A DNA stretch of 64,000 bases from JALORV01 sp963712485 (GTDB lineage Bacteria; Pseudomonadota; Gammaproteobacteria; Burkholderiales; Burkholderiaceae_F): assembly GCA_963712485.1 (NCBI GenBank), contig CAVQID010000057.1:29657-93656 (forward strand), in the 5' to 3' direction. Shown in pieces: positions 1 through 7,255 of this stretch (its first letter is position 1; each line of letters starts with the position of its first letter). Under the pieces are notes generated by a model. That model saw only the letters and a list, made by a program, of their open reading frames with translations. It did no database searches and had not been told where the DNA came from. Made by a program: the position numbers and the translations under genes.

Positions 1-428
1 GCATCGGCCTGCGCCAGGCGTGCGGCAATCGCCGCATCATTGAAGACGCAGTAGCCGGCGCCCCGTGCCGAATGCGCGTGATGCGTGCCGCCAGCGAGGT
101 TGACGGCCACACCGTCAAGCGCGGCCGCCCGGCACGCCGCAATCGTGGCTCCGACGGATCGCCGCGAGCGTTCGACCATCGCAGGTGACCACGGGAAACC
201 GATGGCGCGCACTTCCAGTGGGTCGAGCGCTCCACGGACCACGCGGTCGACGTAATCGGGCGCATGCGCCAACGCCAGTTGCCCGAGCGCGGCGGGCTCA
301 GGCTCCGACAAGGTCACCTCCGGCAGTTCTGTTGCGACGCGTTCACGCAGGAGTCGGTACTTCGCCATCGGGAAGCGGTGCCCCGCCGGAAGCGGGAGCA
401 CGAAGTGGTCGCTGTAGAAGGCGTGCAC
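1..428 (-). CDS. Histone deacetylase-like amidohydrolase (3' end cut off by the window)
   Basis: The first 142 codons of a minus-strand gene that continues past the window edge. The translation opens MHAFYSDHFVLPLPAGHRFP and reaches a GGTHHAH motif near residues 113-119, followed by GAGYCVFND. This is the zinc/charge-relay histidine pair and following loop of the arginase/histone-deacetylase superfamily. Bacterial members deacetylate acetylpolyamines or other acetylated amines, and the substrate here cannot be told. I chose the GTG at 428 because the family's N-terminal motif begins there. The frame stays open further upstream, so a longer start is possible. A TACAAT hexamer ends 6 bases before the GTG, which would give a leaderless mRNA. 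The gene is divergent from the phasin. Confidence 0.85.
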   Translation of the reverse strand, partial: MHAFYSDHFVLPLPAGHRFPMAKYRLLRERVATELPEVTLSEPEPAALGQLALAHAPDYVDRVVRGALDPLEVRAIGFPWSPAMVERSRRSVGATIAACRAAALDGVAVNLAGGTHHAHSARGAGYCVFNDAAIAARLAQAD

Positions 429-434
429 CCCGGG

Positions 435-440
435 ATTGTA
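435..440 (-). promoter_or_regulatory. Candidate -10 element of the deacetylase gene (leaderless)
   Basis: TACAAT on the minus strand, with exactly 6 bases between it and the GTG start, so +1 would fall on the start codon. No good -35 hexamer lies 17 bases upstream. The call rests on the -10 match and spacing only. Confidence 0.35.
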
Positions 441-565
441 GGCAGCCGGCTCCCCGGCCCTTACCTGATGCGTCGCGGAATCTACTCCGCGGCCGGCGGC
501 CTTCGCGGCAAACCCATGCGATGTATCCCATTGAGTCAGAATGGTATTCACCACTCCCGCCTTTA

Positions 566-577
566 TGCGGCACTGCA
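566..577 (-). promoter_or_regulatory. Upstream copy of inverted TGC/GCA-rich operator-like element
   Basis: Read on the minus strand this is TGCAGTGCCGCA, 11 of 12 identical to the plus-strand element at 626-637. It lies just upstream of the phasin -35 box. TGC-rich sites near phasin promoters are the known type of target of the PHB regulator PhaR. The assignment to PhaR is inference. Confidence 0.4.
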
Positions 578-588
578 CCAAAAAGTTC

Positions 589-617
589 TTGACAGGGAGG
601 CGTGCTATATGGACAAT
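589..617 (+). promoter_or_regulatory. Sigma-70 promoter of the phasin gene
   Basis: TTGACA (589-594), a 17-base spacer, then GACAAT (612-617). The -35 is a perfect consensus and the -10 has one weak base. Transcription would start near 624, inside the downstream operator-like element, about 70 bases before the phasin ATG. Confidence 0.7.
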
Positions 618-625
618 TCGCTTTG

Positions 626-637
626 TGCAGTGCAGCA
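626..637 (+). promoter_or_regulatory. Downstream copy of inverted TGC/GCA-rich operator-like element
   Basis: TGCAGTGCAGCA at about +2 to +13 of the predicted phasin transcript, in inverted orientation to the element at 566-577. A protein bound here would block transcription initiation, as expected for PhaR-type autoregulated phasin control. The protein identity is inferred. Confidence 0.4.
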
Positions 638-691
638 AGCCTGCAAAAAGATCCAGATAACACCGTCACACAACCCACTGAGGAGTTACTC

Positions 692-1264
692 ATGTTCACC
701 ACCCCCGCACAATTCTCCGAGCTTCAGAAAGGTCAGATGGACGCCGCGTTCGCCCTCGGCCAGACCTTCTTCGACGCGACCGAGCGCCTGCTCGAACTCA
801 ACGTCGCCGCTGCCAAAGCGACGCTGGAAGAGTCGGTTGAGCGCGTGCAAGCCCTGATGAGCGCGAAGGACGTGCAGGAATTCCTGGCGCTCAGCTCCGC
901 GCTGTCGCAGCCGACGCTCGAAAAGGCGGTCAGCTACTCGCGCACCGTCTATGGCATCGCCAATGGCGCTGGCACCGAAGTGTCACGCATCGTCGAGTCG
1001 CAGATGGCCGAGAACAACAAGAAGGTCACGCAGCTGATCGATTTCGCCGCCAAGAACGCCCCGGCCGGTTCCGAGCCCGCTGTCGCCGCGCTGAAGAGCG
1101 CCGTTGCCGCCGCCAATACCGCGTACGACACGTTCACCAAGGCAGCGAAGCAGGCTGTTGACTTCGCCGAGTCGAACGTCGCAGCCGCGACGTCGGCAAC
1201 GATGAAGGCCGCTGCTGCGGCCAATGATTCGGCCAAGACCCCGGCGAAGCGCAAGGCCGCCTAA
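692..1264 (+). CDS. phaP: Phasin family protein (PHA granule-associated)
   Basis: 190 residues starting MFTTPAQFSELQKGQMDAAF. The body is helical and amphipathic, rich in alanine, and ends in a lysine/arginine- and alanine-rich tail (TPAKRKAA). Length, 'N-A-A-A-A-K' type heptads and the tail are typical of betaproteobacterial phasins, which coat polyhydroxyalkanoate granules and control their size. The ATG at 692 was preferred over an upstream in-frame GTG at 602 because AGGAG sits 7 bases before it and the GTG overlaps the promoter. It is a single-gene unit with its own sigma-70 promoter and a weak hairpin after the stop. The operator-like repeats suggest control by a PHA-sensing repressor. 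Confidence 0.92.
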   Translation: MFTTPAQFSELQKGQMDAAFALGQTFFDATERLLELNVAAAKATLEESVERVQALMSAKDVQEFLALSSALSQPTLEKAVSYSRTVYGIANGAGTEVSRIVESQMAENNKKVTQLIDFAAKNAPAGSEPAVAALKSAVAAANTAYDTFTKAAKQAVDFAESNVAAATSATMKAAAAANDSAKTPAKRKAA

Positions 1265-1276
1265 GTCATGTCTTAG

Positions 1277-1303
1277 ACACGGGGAGGTTCGCCTTCCCGG
1301 TGT
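1277..1303 (+). terminator. Hairpin after phasin gene
   Basis: An imperfect stem of about 10 bp with a TTCG loop begins 12 bases after the phasin stop. Only a short mixed T stretch follows, so it is a weak intrinsic terminator or an mRNA 3' end stabiliser. Confidence 0.4.
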
Positions 1304-1389
1304 TTGTGACCCGCCTGCACATCGGCAGGCGCAGGGACCCGAATACGGTCAGAAATGACTGGCAAAGCGCGTGGAATATTCACTGCTCC

Positions 1390-1537
1390 ACTGCGTCGGA
1401 AGCCAGTAAGGTGCAGCCTGTTGCTTCACTGAATCGGTTGTCTCCTTGGCACCACGGCCTGGATCATCTCCAGGCGCCCATCTGTCTCCTCCTTGGTGGT
1501 GCTTTCCGAGCCCGGTCCTACCGACCGGGCTTTTTTT
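1390..1537 (+). ncRNA. Candidate small RNA with anti-Shine-Dalgarno-like loops
   Basis: No ORF in this stretch looks real, but it is highly structured and ends in a strong intrinsic terminator. GGCACCAC (1448-1455) pairs with GTGGTGCT (1496-1503). Inside that is a hairpin GCCTGGA/TCCAGGC (1457-1463 with 1469-1475). The unpaired part of the enclosing loop holds CTCCTCCTT (1486-1494), and CTCCTT precedes the first stem (1442-1447). C/U-rich anti-SD loops of this kind are seen in trans-acting small RNAs. A possible promoter is ATGACT, 16 bases, TATTCA ending near 1382. The 5' end is a guess. It could instead be a long 3' UTR. Confidence 0.4.
1509..1537 (+). terminator. Strong rho-independent terminator
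   Basis: AGCCCGGTC / GACCGGGCT form a perfect 9-bp stem around a short loop, followed by seven T. It is oriented for the plus strand, 245 bases past the phasin stop, so it ends either a phasin read-through transcript or the small RNA proposed here. Confidence 0.85.
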
Positions 1538-1570
1538 CGCCTCAATCGACCGGCGCGTCCCGACTGACGC

Positions 1571-2377
1571 TCAGCGCTCGGTCATCTCGGCGCCGAGTGC
1601 GGTGACACCGGCACGCATCACGGCGTACGCTGCATCGACGAGGCTGGCTGATCCCTTCACGCCGAGCTCGATATGGCGCCGGGCGATACGTCCGTCGGTG
1701 CCATCGCCCACGGACGGCAGGCTGAACGCCTTCACCCCGCTGAAGCGTCGTTCGATCTCGTGCATCAGCGGCACCAGAGCGGATTCCGGAGTCTCGAAGA
1801 CGACGAGCGAGCGCTCGGCAATGGTGCCTGTCCCGAACGCTGGTCGGTAGTGCGTATCCAGCACCCATTCGATCATCGGCCAGGCCATGACCGGAAATCC
1901 CGGGACAAACCAATGACTCCGGATCGAGAACCCGGGAATGCGGTTGAACGGGTTCGGGATGATCGCGCTGCCCAGCGGGAACTCCCCCATCGTCAGGCGT
2001 TGACGATTTTCCGCTGTCGTCATGTCGGCACTCCCACGGCCTTCACGCGCCATTTCGACACAGCGCGCGGTGATCAGGACTTCGGCTTCCGGATGCAGGA
2101 CGAAGGGAACGCCGAGCGCCGCAGCGGCGGCCTGGCGCGTATGGTCGTCCGGGGTCGAACCGATGCCTCCACAGCTGAACACCACGTCGCCTGCGGCGAA
2201 TGTACGACTGTAGAGGTCCACGAGTTCGGCACGATCATCCCCCGCGTAGTGCGCCCACTCGAGCCGCAGTCCGCGTGCCTTAAGGATTTCGATGACGCGA
2301 ACGAGATGCTTGTCCTCGCGCTTGCCCGAGAGAATCTCGTCGCCGACGATGACGAGCCCGAAGCGTGGCGCGCTCAC
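1571..2377 (-). CDS. CinA/MoaB-type molybdopterin-binding domain protein
   Basis: 268 residues with the MoCF-biosynthesis fold: GLVIVGDEILSGKREDKH at the N-terminus, FSCGGIGSTPDDHTRQA (the GG-G-T-DD substrate loop) near residue 80, and PNPFNRIPGF later. This matches the N-terminal half of CinA (COG1058). The CinA C-terminal nicotinamide-nucleotide amidase domain is absent, so a CinA-like deamidase role cannot be assumed. Standalone members are annotated as competence/damage-inducible protein A. I chose the GTG at 2377 because GGAAGG lies about 7 bases upstream. An ATG at 2392 is in frame but lacks a ribosome site. It ends close to, and convergent with, the terminator at 1509-1537. Confidence 0.85.
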   Translation of the reverse strand: MSAPRFGLVIVGDEILSGKREDKHLVRVIEILKARGLRLEWAHYAGDDRAELVDLYSRTFAAGDVVFSCGGIGSTPDDHTRQAAAAALGVPFVLHPEAEVLITARCVEMAREGRGSADMTTAENRQRLTMGEFPLGSAIIPNPFNRIPGFSIRSHWFVPGFPVMAWPMIEWVLDTHYRPAFGTGTIAERSLVVFETPESALVPLMHEIERRFSGVKAFSLPSVGDGTDGRIARRHIELGVKGSASLVDAAYAVMRAGVTALGAEMTER

Positions 2378-2426
2378 TGGACTACCTTCCATGCCGTTGA
2401 GGTCGTAGGCACACGGGGGCGCAGGA

Positions 2427-2496
2427 TTGTCCACCGGGCTTGGTGGTGGACAACACGACTGGCCCCTCGATGGCCTGGAGGCGTGTTGTCCACAAC
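2427..2496. repeat. Three TTGTCCAC sites, two forming a hairpin
   Basis: TTGTCCACC (2427-2435) and its inverse GGTGGACAA (2445-2453) form a 9-bp stem. A third copy lies in the near-palindrome GTTGTCCACAAC (2485-2496). TTGTCCACA differs by one base from the DnaA box TTATCCACA. A weak DnaA cluster or another regulator's operator is possible, and there is no other evidence for an origin. Confidence 0.35.
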
Positions 2497-2579
2497 TGCG
2501 AAGCACCCGGTGGTCAACCCGTCATCGAAGCGGCGGCGGTGGCGTGCAGCGGTCTTGACGCGGCGCGCGGTTGGCGCCG

Positions 2580-2783
2580 ATGGTTCCTTCCGACTTCCGT
2601 GCCCGCGAGGTGACTGCCCGGTGCGCTGGCCATGCGATGGCCCGCATGAGACCCGCAGCCCTTGCGGCGCCGGAAGACCCAGACGGGCTACAGGATGTAG
2701 CGCCAGGTGTCGCAGCCAGGAGCGCCGATCAGTGAGCGACCCGCGTGGGCTTCCGGCACGGCCAGTCATAGCGCAGTCTGTCC
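2580..2783 (+). ncRNA. Candidate IS110 bridge RNA region
   Basis: IS110-group elements transcribe a bridge RNA of roughly 180 nt from the left non-coding end. One internal loop pairs with the element's own ends and another with the target. This region has tandem hairpins, GGCCAT-GCG-ATGGCC (2628-2642) and CCGCA/TGCGG (2653-2657 with 2663-2667). It also contains ACAGGATGT (2690-2698), repeated in the right end at 3997-4005, as a donor-guide segment would be. Boundaries and loop assignment are inference. Confidence 0.35.
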
Positions 2784-3995
2784 ATGACCACCTTCTATGC
2801 CGGACTGGACTGGGCCAGCCAATCGCACGCGGTGTGCATCGTCGATGAAGGCGCTCAGATCATTGAGCGGCTCGACATCGCGCACAACGCCGAGGGCTTG
2901 ACGGTCCTGATACGGCGCCTCCGCCACTACGGCAACCCGCCCCTGGCCATCGAGCGCCCCGCGGGACTGCTGGTCGATGCCTTGATGGAAGCCGGCGTGC
3001 CCGTCGTGCCGATCCACCCCAACGTCGTGAAGGCCACCCGACCGCGCTACCGCAGCCACAGCGCCAAGAGCGATGCCACCGATGCATTCCTGCTGGCCGA
3101 TCTGTTGCGCACCGACGGCCACCGCTTCCGGCCCCTGGCGCCGCAGTCCGATCCGATCCGCGCGCTGCGCGCCCTTGTGCGCGGGCGCGACGAGCTCGTG
3201 GCCACGCGCGTACGACTGGCCAATCAGCTGCGCGCCGTTCTGGACTCGTTCTGGCCCGGCGCCGCCGCCGTCTTCGCCGATCTCGACTCGCCCATCGCCC
3301 TGGCCTTCATCGAGCGCTACCCCACCCCGGAGAGCGCGGCGCGCCTCGGCCCCAAGCGCATGGCCGCCTTCTGCGCTCAGCACGCCTACAGCGGCCGCCG
3401 CCGCCCGGAGCAGTTGCTTGAGCGGCTGCATCAGGCCGTCGCCGCCGTGGGCGACGAGCTCGAACTCGAGGCCAAAGGCGCCCTCGTGCGCAGCTTCGTC
3501 GCGGCCTTGCGGCCCATCGTCGAGCAGATCAGCCAACTCACCCGCCGCATCGAACATCAACTGGCCGACCTCGACGATGGCCGCCTCCTGATGAGCTTCC
3601 CGCGCGCCGGGCGCATCTGCGCCGCCCACATCCTCGCCGAACTGGGCAGCGTGCGTGAGCGCTTCGACAGCGACGATCACCTCGCCGCCGAGGCCGGCGT
3701 CGCCCCCGTTACCTATCAGTCGGGCAAGTCCAAGGCGGTCGCCTTCCGCTGGGCCTGCAACCACCGTCTGCGCGCCGCCATCACCTGCCTGGCCGACAAC
3801 TCGCGCCACGCGCATCCCTGGGCCGCCAACGTCTACGCCAACGCACGCACCCGCGGCTGCGATCACCCGCACGCCGTACGCATCCTCGCGCGCGCCTGGA
3901 TCCGCGTGCTCTGGCGCGCATGGTCCGATCGCAAACCCTACGACCCCGCTCTGCATCGCGGCGCTCAAACCCTGCTCAACACCGCCGCGGGTTGA
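2784..3995 (+). CDS. IS110-family transposase (DEDD recombinase)
   Basis: 403 residues, full length for the family. The N-terminal RuvC-like domain shows the acidic residues in order: D in YAGLDWAS (about residue 9), E in LAIERPAG (about 57), and two D in KSDATDAFLLADLL (about 97 and 100). The C-terminal transposase_20 domain starts at FPRAGRICAAHILAELG and contains AGVAPVTYQSGKS, where the conserved serine nucleophile is expected. Nothing looks broken, so the element may be active. ATG at 2784 follows a weak ribosome site. The large ORF on the opposite strand is a codon-bias shadow. Confidence 0.93.
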   Translation: MTTFYAGLDWASQSHAVCIVDEGAQIIERLDIAHNAEGLTVLIRRLRHYGNPPLAIERPAGLLVDALMEAGVPVVPIHPNVVKATRPRYRSHSAKSDATDAFLLADLLRTDGHRFRPLAPQSDPIRALRALVRGRDELVATRVRLANQLRAVLDSFWPGAAAVFADLDSPIALAFIERYPTPESAARLGPKRMAAFCAQHAYSGRRRPEQLLERLHQAVAAVGDELELEAKGALVRSFVAALRPIVEQISQLTRRIEHQLADLDDGRLLMSFPRAGRICAAHILAELGSVRERFDSDDHLAAEAGVAPVTYQSGKSKAVAFRWACNHRLRAAITCLADNSRHAHPWAANVYANARTRGCDHPHAVRILARAWIRVLWRAWSDRKPYDPALHRGAQTLLNTAAG

Positions 3996-4010
3996 CACAG
4001 GATGTCTCAT

Positions 4011-4299
4011 GCGGCCGCACCGCAGGTGGCCGGTTCGGTCACCGCCGTTATTGCTGTTCCCATGACTCCCTGCCCTGCCGCTGATGTCGAACCCGCGGCG
4101 CGCGGATTTTACGGGAGAGGTCGTCAGCGCAGCAGCGCGAAAAACTCCATCGGTCAGCCGCTGGCGAGCGATTCGGGCCTTCGCACATCGCGCGACAAGC
4201 GGTCCCTATTGACGTCATGCCGACGGACCCGACTGAGCATCAACTGTGCTTAAATCAGTCAGGCCCATTGCTGCCTGATGCCGCTCACTGGAGGCGCCG
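4011..4299. other. Intergenic: IS right flank and upstream region of lipoprotein gene
   Basis: No gene is seen here. TTGACG occurs at 4209-4214 but has no good -10 at the right spacing. TTAAAT at 4250-4255 is a weak alternative -10. The GGAGG ribosome site of the following gene lies at its right edge. Confidence 0.5.
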
Positions 4300-4911
4300 A
4301 TGTCCACGCCTTTCCGCTCCATCTCCGTCGCTTTGACCACGGCGCTTGCTGTCCTCGGCTCCGGCTGCGCAACCCGAGAGCAACCCGACACGACTGGCTC
4401 TGCCACTGTCGTTCCGCTGCCGGTCACGCCGGCCGCTCCGGGCAAATCGGCGCCGATCGAGGTCGTGTCGGCTCAGTTCGGCGTGTTCGGCGCCGACCCC
4501 ACGGGTCGGCGGATCCTGTACGAGACTGCGAAGTTCCCGGCGGTCATCGCTGCGCCGTACGGCTGGTACATCGTCTTCAAGACCGAGAAGCCGACGGTCA
4601 TCTGGCGCGAGGAGTTCGAACTGCCGGAAGTGCCGCCAACCTGGGGGCCCGGTGAAGCGATGGGCATTTACACCATCTCGCCCGACCGGAAGACCGCCGT
4701 GACCGAGCGCATCATTCCAACGCGACTTGGCTTCATCGCCAATGAATGGCGTTACGCGCCGGGCGATCCGATCGGCGCGCACAAGATGCGCGTCTACATC
4801 GACGGCGAGTTGATCCGCGAGTTTTCCTTCGACATTGAGCAGGGGCCGAAGGACGATCCCGGTCCGCGGCGCAGCCCGCACAGCGGTCCGCCGGCCCGCT
4901 CGACGACCTGA
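4300..4911 (+). CDS. Putative lipoprotein of unknown function
   Basis: 203 residues. The N-terminus is a signal sequence ending VLGSGC, with Cys23 a likely lipidation site. The lipobox is slightly atypical, with Gly at -3. The mature part starts with a Pro/Thr-rich linker and then a compact domain of about 130 residues. That domain contains YGWYIVFKTEKPTVIWREEF, TISPDRKTAVTE and HKMRVYIDGELIREFSFDIE, with the beta-strand-rich look of a sandwich domain. I do not recognise the family. GGAGG precedes the ATG. The tail is Pro/Arg/Ser-rich. It appears to be a single-gene unit to the right of the IS110 element. Confidence 0.7.
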   Translation: MSTPFRSISVALTTALAVLGSGCATREQPDTTGSATVVPLPVTPAAPGKSAPIEVVSAQFGVFGADPTGRRILYETAKFPAVIAAPYGWYIVFKTEKPTVIWREEFELPEVPPTWGPGEAMGIYTISPDRKTAVTERIIPTRLGFIANEWRYAPGDPIGAHKMRVYIDGELIREFSFDIEQGPKDDPGPRRSPHSGPPARSTT

Positions 4912-5275
4912 ACCTGGGCGCGCCCGGCTCGCGCCGTTACCGTCGTCGTCCCTTGCCGCCGGCGCCGTTCAGACCTGGCGTCGACACTCAGTTTGCTGTG
5001 TGACCGACCGGGCGTCAGATTTCTGCGGCTTCCAGACCGCGCGAGGCCCGGATAGCGCAAGCTCAATCACAATCGAGATTCGAAGCGACGAAGGCCTCGG
5101 GCTGCCGCGCCGGCCGCCGTTAAGTTCCGGTGGACGGTGGCGGAGCCGAGTCGCCGTCGCCGAATGCCTCGTGACGAATCACTGCCGGGGGGAGGAGCAG
5201 GCGCGGCTTCGTCAAAGACTCAGTTCACACGACCGCCGGGCCCTATCTGCTGACCTTGTAGCTTTTGTCGTTTTC

Positions 5276-5284
5276 CCCTTAGGG
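5276..5284. promoter_or_regulatory. CCCT-T-AGGG dyad, possible activator site
   Basis: A symmetric 4-bp dyad around one central base, about 100 bp upstream of the sigma-54 promoter. Enhancer-binding proteins typically bind at that distance. The PEP-CTERM-linked regulator PrsR is a candidate, but this is inference. Confidence 0.3.
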
Positions 5285-5382
5285 TAGCGAGCGAGCCCCA
5301 CTCGTCGATGGGCTTTACACATCCCGCAAACTTGAGCGCCACGTTACAGTTAAGTCATTGTTTTATAACGTTTAATCAAGCT

Positions 5383-5399
5383 TGGCACGTTCGGTGCTT
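5383..5399 (+). promoter_or_regulatory. Sigma-54 promoter of PEP-CTERM gene
   Basis: TGGCAC (-24) then GTGCTT (-12), with exactly 10 bases between the GG (5384-5385) and GC (5396-5397) dinucleotides, which is the defining RpoN spacing. Predicted start is near 5409, about 31 bases before the ATG. PEP-CTERM genes are commonly RpoN-dependent through PrsK/PrsR. Confidence 0.8.
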
Positions 5400-5439
5400 T
5401 GTAGAGTGCAGGAAATTCACGATCACCAGCGAGGCAACG

Positions 5440-6054
5440 ATGAATCTGCGCACAACACTAACGACGGTACTGGCAGGATGCGGCATGGCACTCGCCAGCG
5501 GGACAGCAATGGCAGTGCCGTGCTCAGCCATTACAACCATTGGCCAGTGGGAAACTGCCATCTCGTGCGACCAGGCCGACAAAGTGTGGACGATTGGGGT
5601 CAACAATTTGGACGACGGCGTCCAAGTGTTGTTCAGCAGCCCGGTCGTCAGTACGCATGTCATGCAGCTCATCGGTTTCGACAACTCGGACGACGCGGGT
5701 GCCTGGTCGATCGACTATTCGATTTCGGTGATCGACCCGGAATTCATCATCAGCGCGATGTTTGCCGGTGCGGATAACCCCGGCGGTGGTTCGCTGCTGA
5801 CGAAGGACGTTACCGGCGATGAAGTCTTCAGCCTGAGCGTCATCAACGGTGTGGAGAACGCGGCGTCGGGGCGGGTCGGTCTCTCGGCCACCACCCTCAA
5901 CATCAGTGAAGACTTCAGCGTCAACGCGGGCGCCGAACTGCTGAGCGTTTCCAACACCTACAGGCAGACACAAGTCGTTCCAGAGCCCGGCACCTTGGCA
6001 CTCATGGGGTTCGCGCTTGCGGGATTGGGCGTGCTTCGTCGCCGTCGGGACTGA
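5440..6054 (+). CDS. PEP-CTERM sorting domain protein
   Basis: 204 residues. The signal peptide is MNLRTTLTTVLAGCGMALAS with cleavage near AMA-VP. The central domain of about 150 residues is Asp/Ser/Val-rich and beta-structured. The C-terminus is VPEPGTLALMGFALAGLGVL followed by RRRRD: the VPEP recognition motif, a hydrophobic helix and a basic end. Exosortase (EpsH/XrtA) cleaves this signal, and such proteins are exported and linked to exopolysaccharide. The exosortase genes are not in this window. The ATG at 5440 was chosen over an upstream in-frame ATG at 5308 because it starts the signal peptide, has GAGG 6 bases before it, and lies downstream of the sigma-54 promoter. Confidence 0.92.
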   Translation: MNLRTTLTTVLAGCGMALASGTAMAVPCSAITTIGQWETAISCDQADKVWTIGVNNLDDGVQVLFSSPVVSTHVMQLIGFDNSDDAGAWSIDYSISVIDPEFIISAMFAGADNPGGGSLLTKDVTGDEVFSLSVINGVENAASGRVGLSATTLNISEDFSVNAGAELLSVSNTYRQTQVVPEPGTLALMGFALAGLGVLRRRRD

Positions 6055-6066
6055 ACAACTGTTTCG

Positions 6067-6096
6067 AAAAAAGCCGGCCTCGCGCCGGCTTTTTTC
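6067..6096. terminator. Bidirectional rho-independent terminator
   Basis: A-run, GCCGGC - CTCGC - GCCGGC, T-run. The stem is extended by A/T pairs and works in both directions. It ends the PEP-CTERM gene and, from the other side, the AraC-type gene. Confidence 0.9.
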
Positions 6097-6144
6097 TTTA
6101 AAGGGCAATGGCATCCCTGGCGGATCACCACTTCCGCCTCAACT

Positions 6145-7255
6145 CTACGAGGCGGATTCGCGACCCCAGCTTTCTTTGAGCGCGCGGCGCCACGTGCTGG
6201 GGGGCCTTCCAGTCCAGCCACGGAAGGCGCGCGAGAACGCCGTAAGGTCTGAGTAGTCGAGAACCGCAGCGATTTCGCTCATTGGCATGCGCGTTTCTTC
6301 GAGCAACTGGCGGGCCACTGTCAGCCGTGCTTCGGAAACGAGTCGCTGCAGCGATTCGCCCTCTTCGGCGAGGCGGCGACGCAGACTGCGTTCGCTTATC
6401 GAAAAAAGCTCGGCGATGTTTCGCGCATCTGCACTGCCGGACATGACTCCGGTACGCAGCACGCGCCGCACTTGATCGGTCAGTCGCGTGGCCGACTTGC
6501 TGTCGGTTTCGATCTGCAGTTGCCGCATCAGGTTCAACAGTACCGGGTCGGCGCCGACCACCGGCACGCCAAGCCAGTGCTTGTCGAACAGCAGCATACT
6601 GAGCGGCACATCGAAGCGTACCGGCGCGCCGAATGACTCGCGGTAAACACGTGGGTCCGCCGGCTTGGCGTGCGCCAACCGCACTTCGACGGGCCGCCAC
6701 TCCGGTCCGCACAGCGATTTCATCACGCGCCAGCCGATCATCATGCAAGTGTCATCGATCAGGCCCGTGGCCGGTGTGCCCGGCGTGCACACCGCGTAGG
6801 TCAGCGCCACGCAGCCGCTCGGTCGGCTGCACCAATCCGACCACGGCACTGCGGTCCTGCAGGCGAAGGCTCAGCACCAGCGTCTTCAGCGCGGCGCGTA
6901 CCGACACCTCGTTGCTCATCAAATAGCCCACCAGGCCGAGCATCGGCATGCTGAACTGACTTCCAATCATGAGACCGAACTGACCTCGGTCTGTTGCGGC
7001 CACACACGCTTCGAGCAGCCTTCCGACGGCAATGATGCTGGCACGATTGGCCGGGTCATCGAACAGGCGCAAATCCAGACCTACGCTGCGCATGACCAGC
7101 GCCGGGTCGATGCCGAGCGACCGCAATGTCGCAGGAATCGTGCTTAGGGGGGCGACACCTACATCGCCAAAGGATTCGGCGGGCCGGCGGACTGATCGCC
7201 CCTTCAGCCGCCCCCGAACTCGTGCTGGAGCCGGATCGGCGGCGCGCGCTGACAT
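6145..7255 (-). CDS. AraC-family transcriptional regulator, interrupted by a +1 frameshift
   Basis: Two minus-strand reading frames join into one regulator of about 370 residues. The N-terminal half (from 7255) has the effector-binding domain typical of ArcS/OruR-type regulators: LSTIPATLRSLGIDPALVMR, then GQFGLMIGSQFSMPMLGLVG. The second frame carries the rest of that domain and a C-terminal AraC HTH (ARNIAELFSISERSLRRRLA; MSEIAAVLDYSDLTAFSRAF). The frame changes near 6815-6825, where removing one base from CGGCTGCG gives TERCVALTYAV and restores continuity. One extra base in a short G run looks like a sequence error. It is divergent from the arylsulfatase gene and may regulate it. The start is uncertain because no clear ribosome site is visible. 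Confidence 0.75.

Larger units (their letters stand above)
2378..2783. other. Gene-free stretch between the CinA-like gene and the IS110 transposase
   Basis: About 400 bases without a convincing ORF. The left part (to about 2500) carries three 8-mers TTGTCCAC. The right part is GC-rich with short tandem hairpins and is probably the left end of the IS110 element. Confidence 0.6.
2507..4010 (+). mobile_element. IS110-family insertion sequence (ends not resolved)
   Basis: One intact DEDD transposase (2784-3995) is flanked by about 280 bases of non-coding DNA upstream and very little downstream before unrelated sequence. That asymmetry fits the IS110 group, where the non-coding RNA lies in the left end. 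IS110 elements have no long inverted repeats and need not duplicate the target, so the boundaries given are approximate. The 9-mer ACAGGATGT occurs at 2690-2698 and again at 3997-4005, just past the stop codon. Confidence 0.55.
4912..5439. other. Intergenic region upstream of PEP-CTERM gene
   Basis: 528 bases without a convincing gene. It becomes markedly AT-rich from about 5340. It holds a CCCTTAGGG dyad (5276-5284) and a sigma-54 promoter (5383-5399). Nothing else was recognised. Confidence 0.6.

Noticed and set aside
2766..4010. 414-residue minus-strand frame across the IS110 transposase
   Set aside because: Antisense shadow; the plus-strand frame has the DEDD motifs.
4209..4237. TTGACG as the promoter of the lipoprotein gene
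   Set aside because: The hexamer 17 bases downstream (ACTGAG) is a poor -10, so no complete promoter is claimed.
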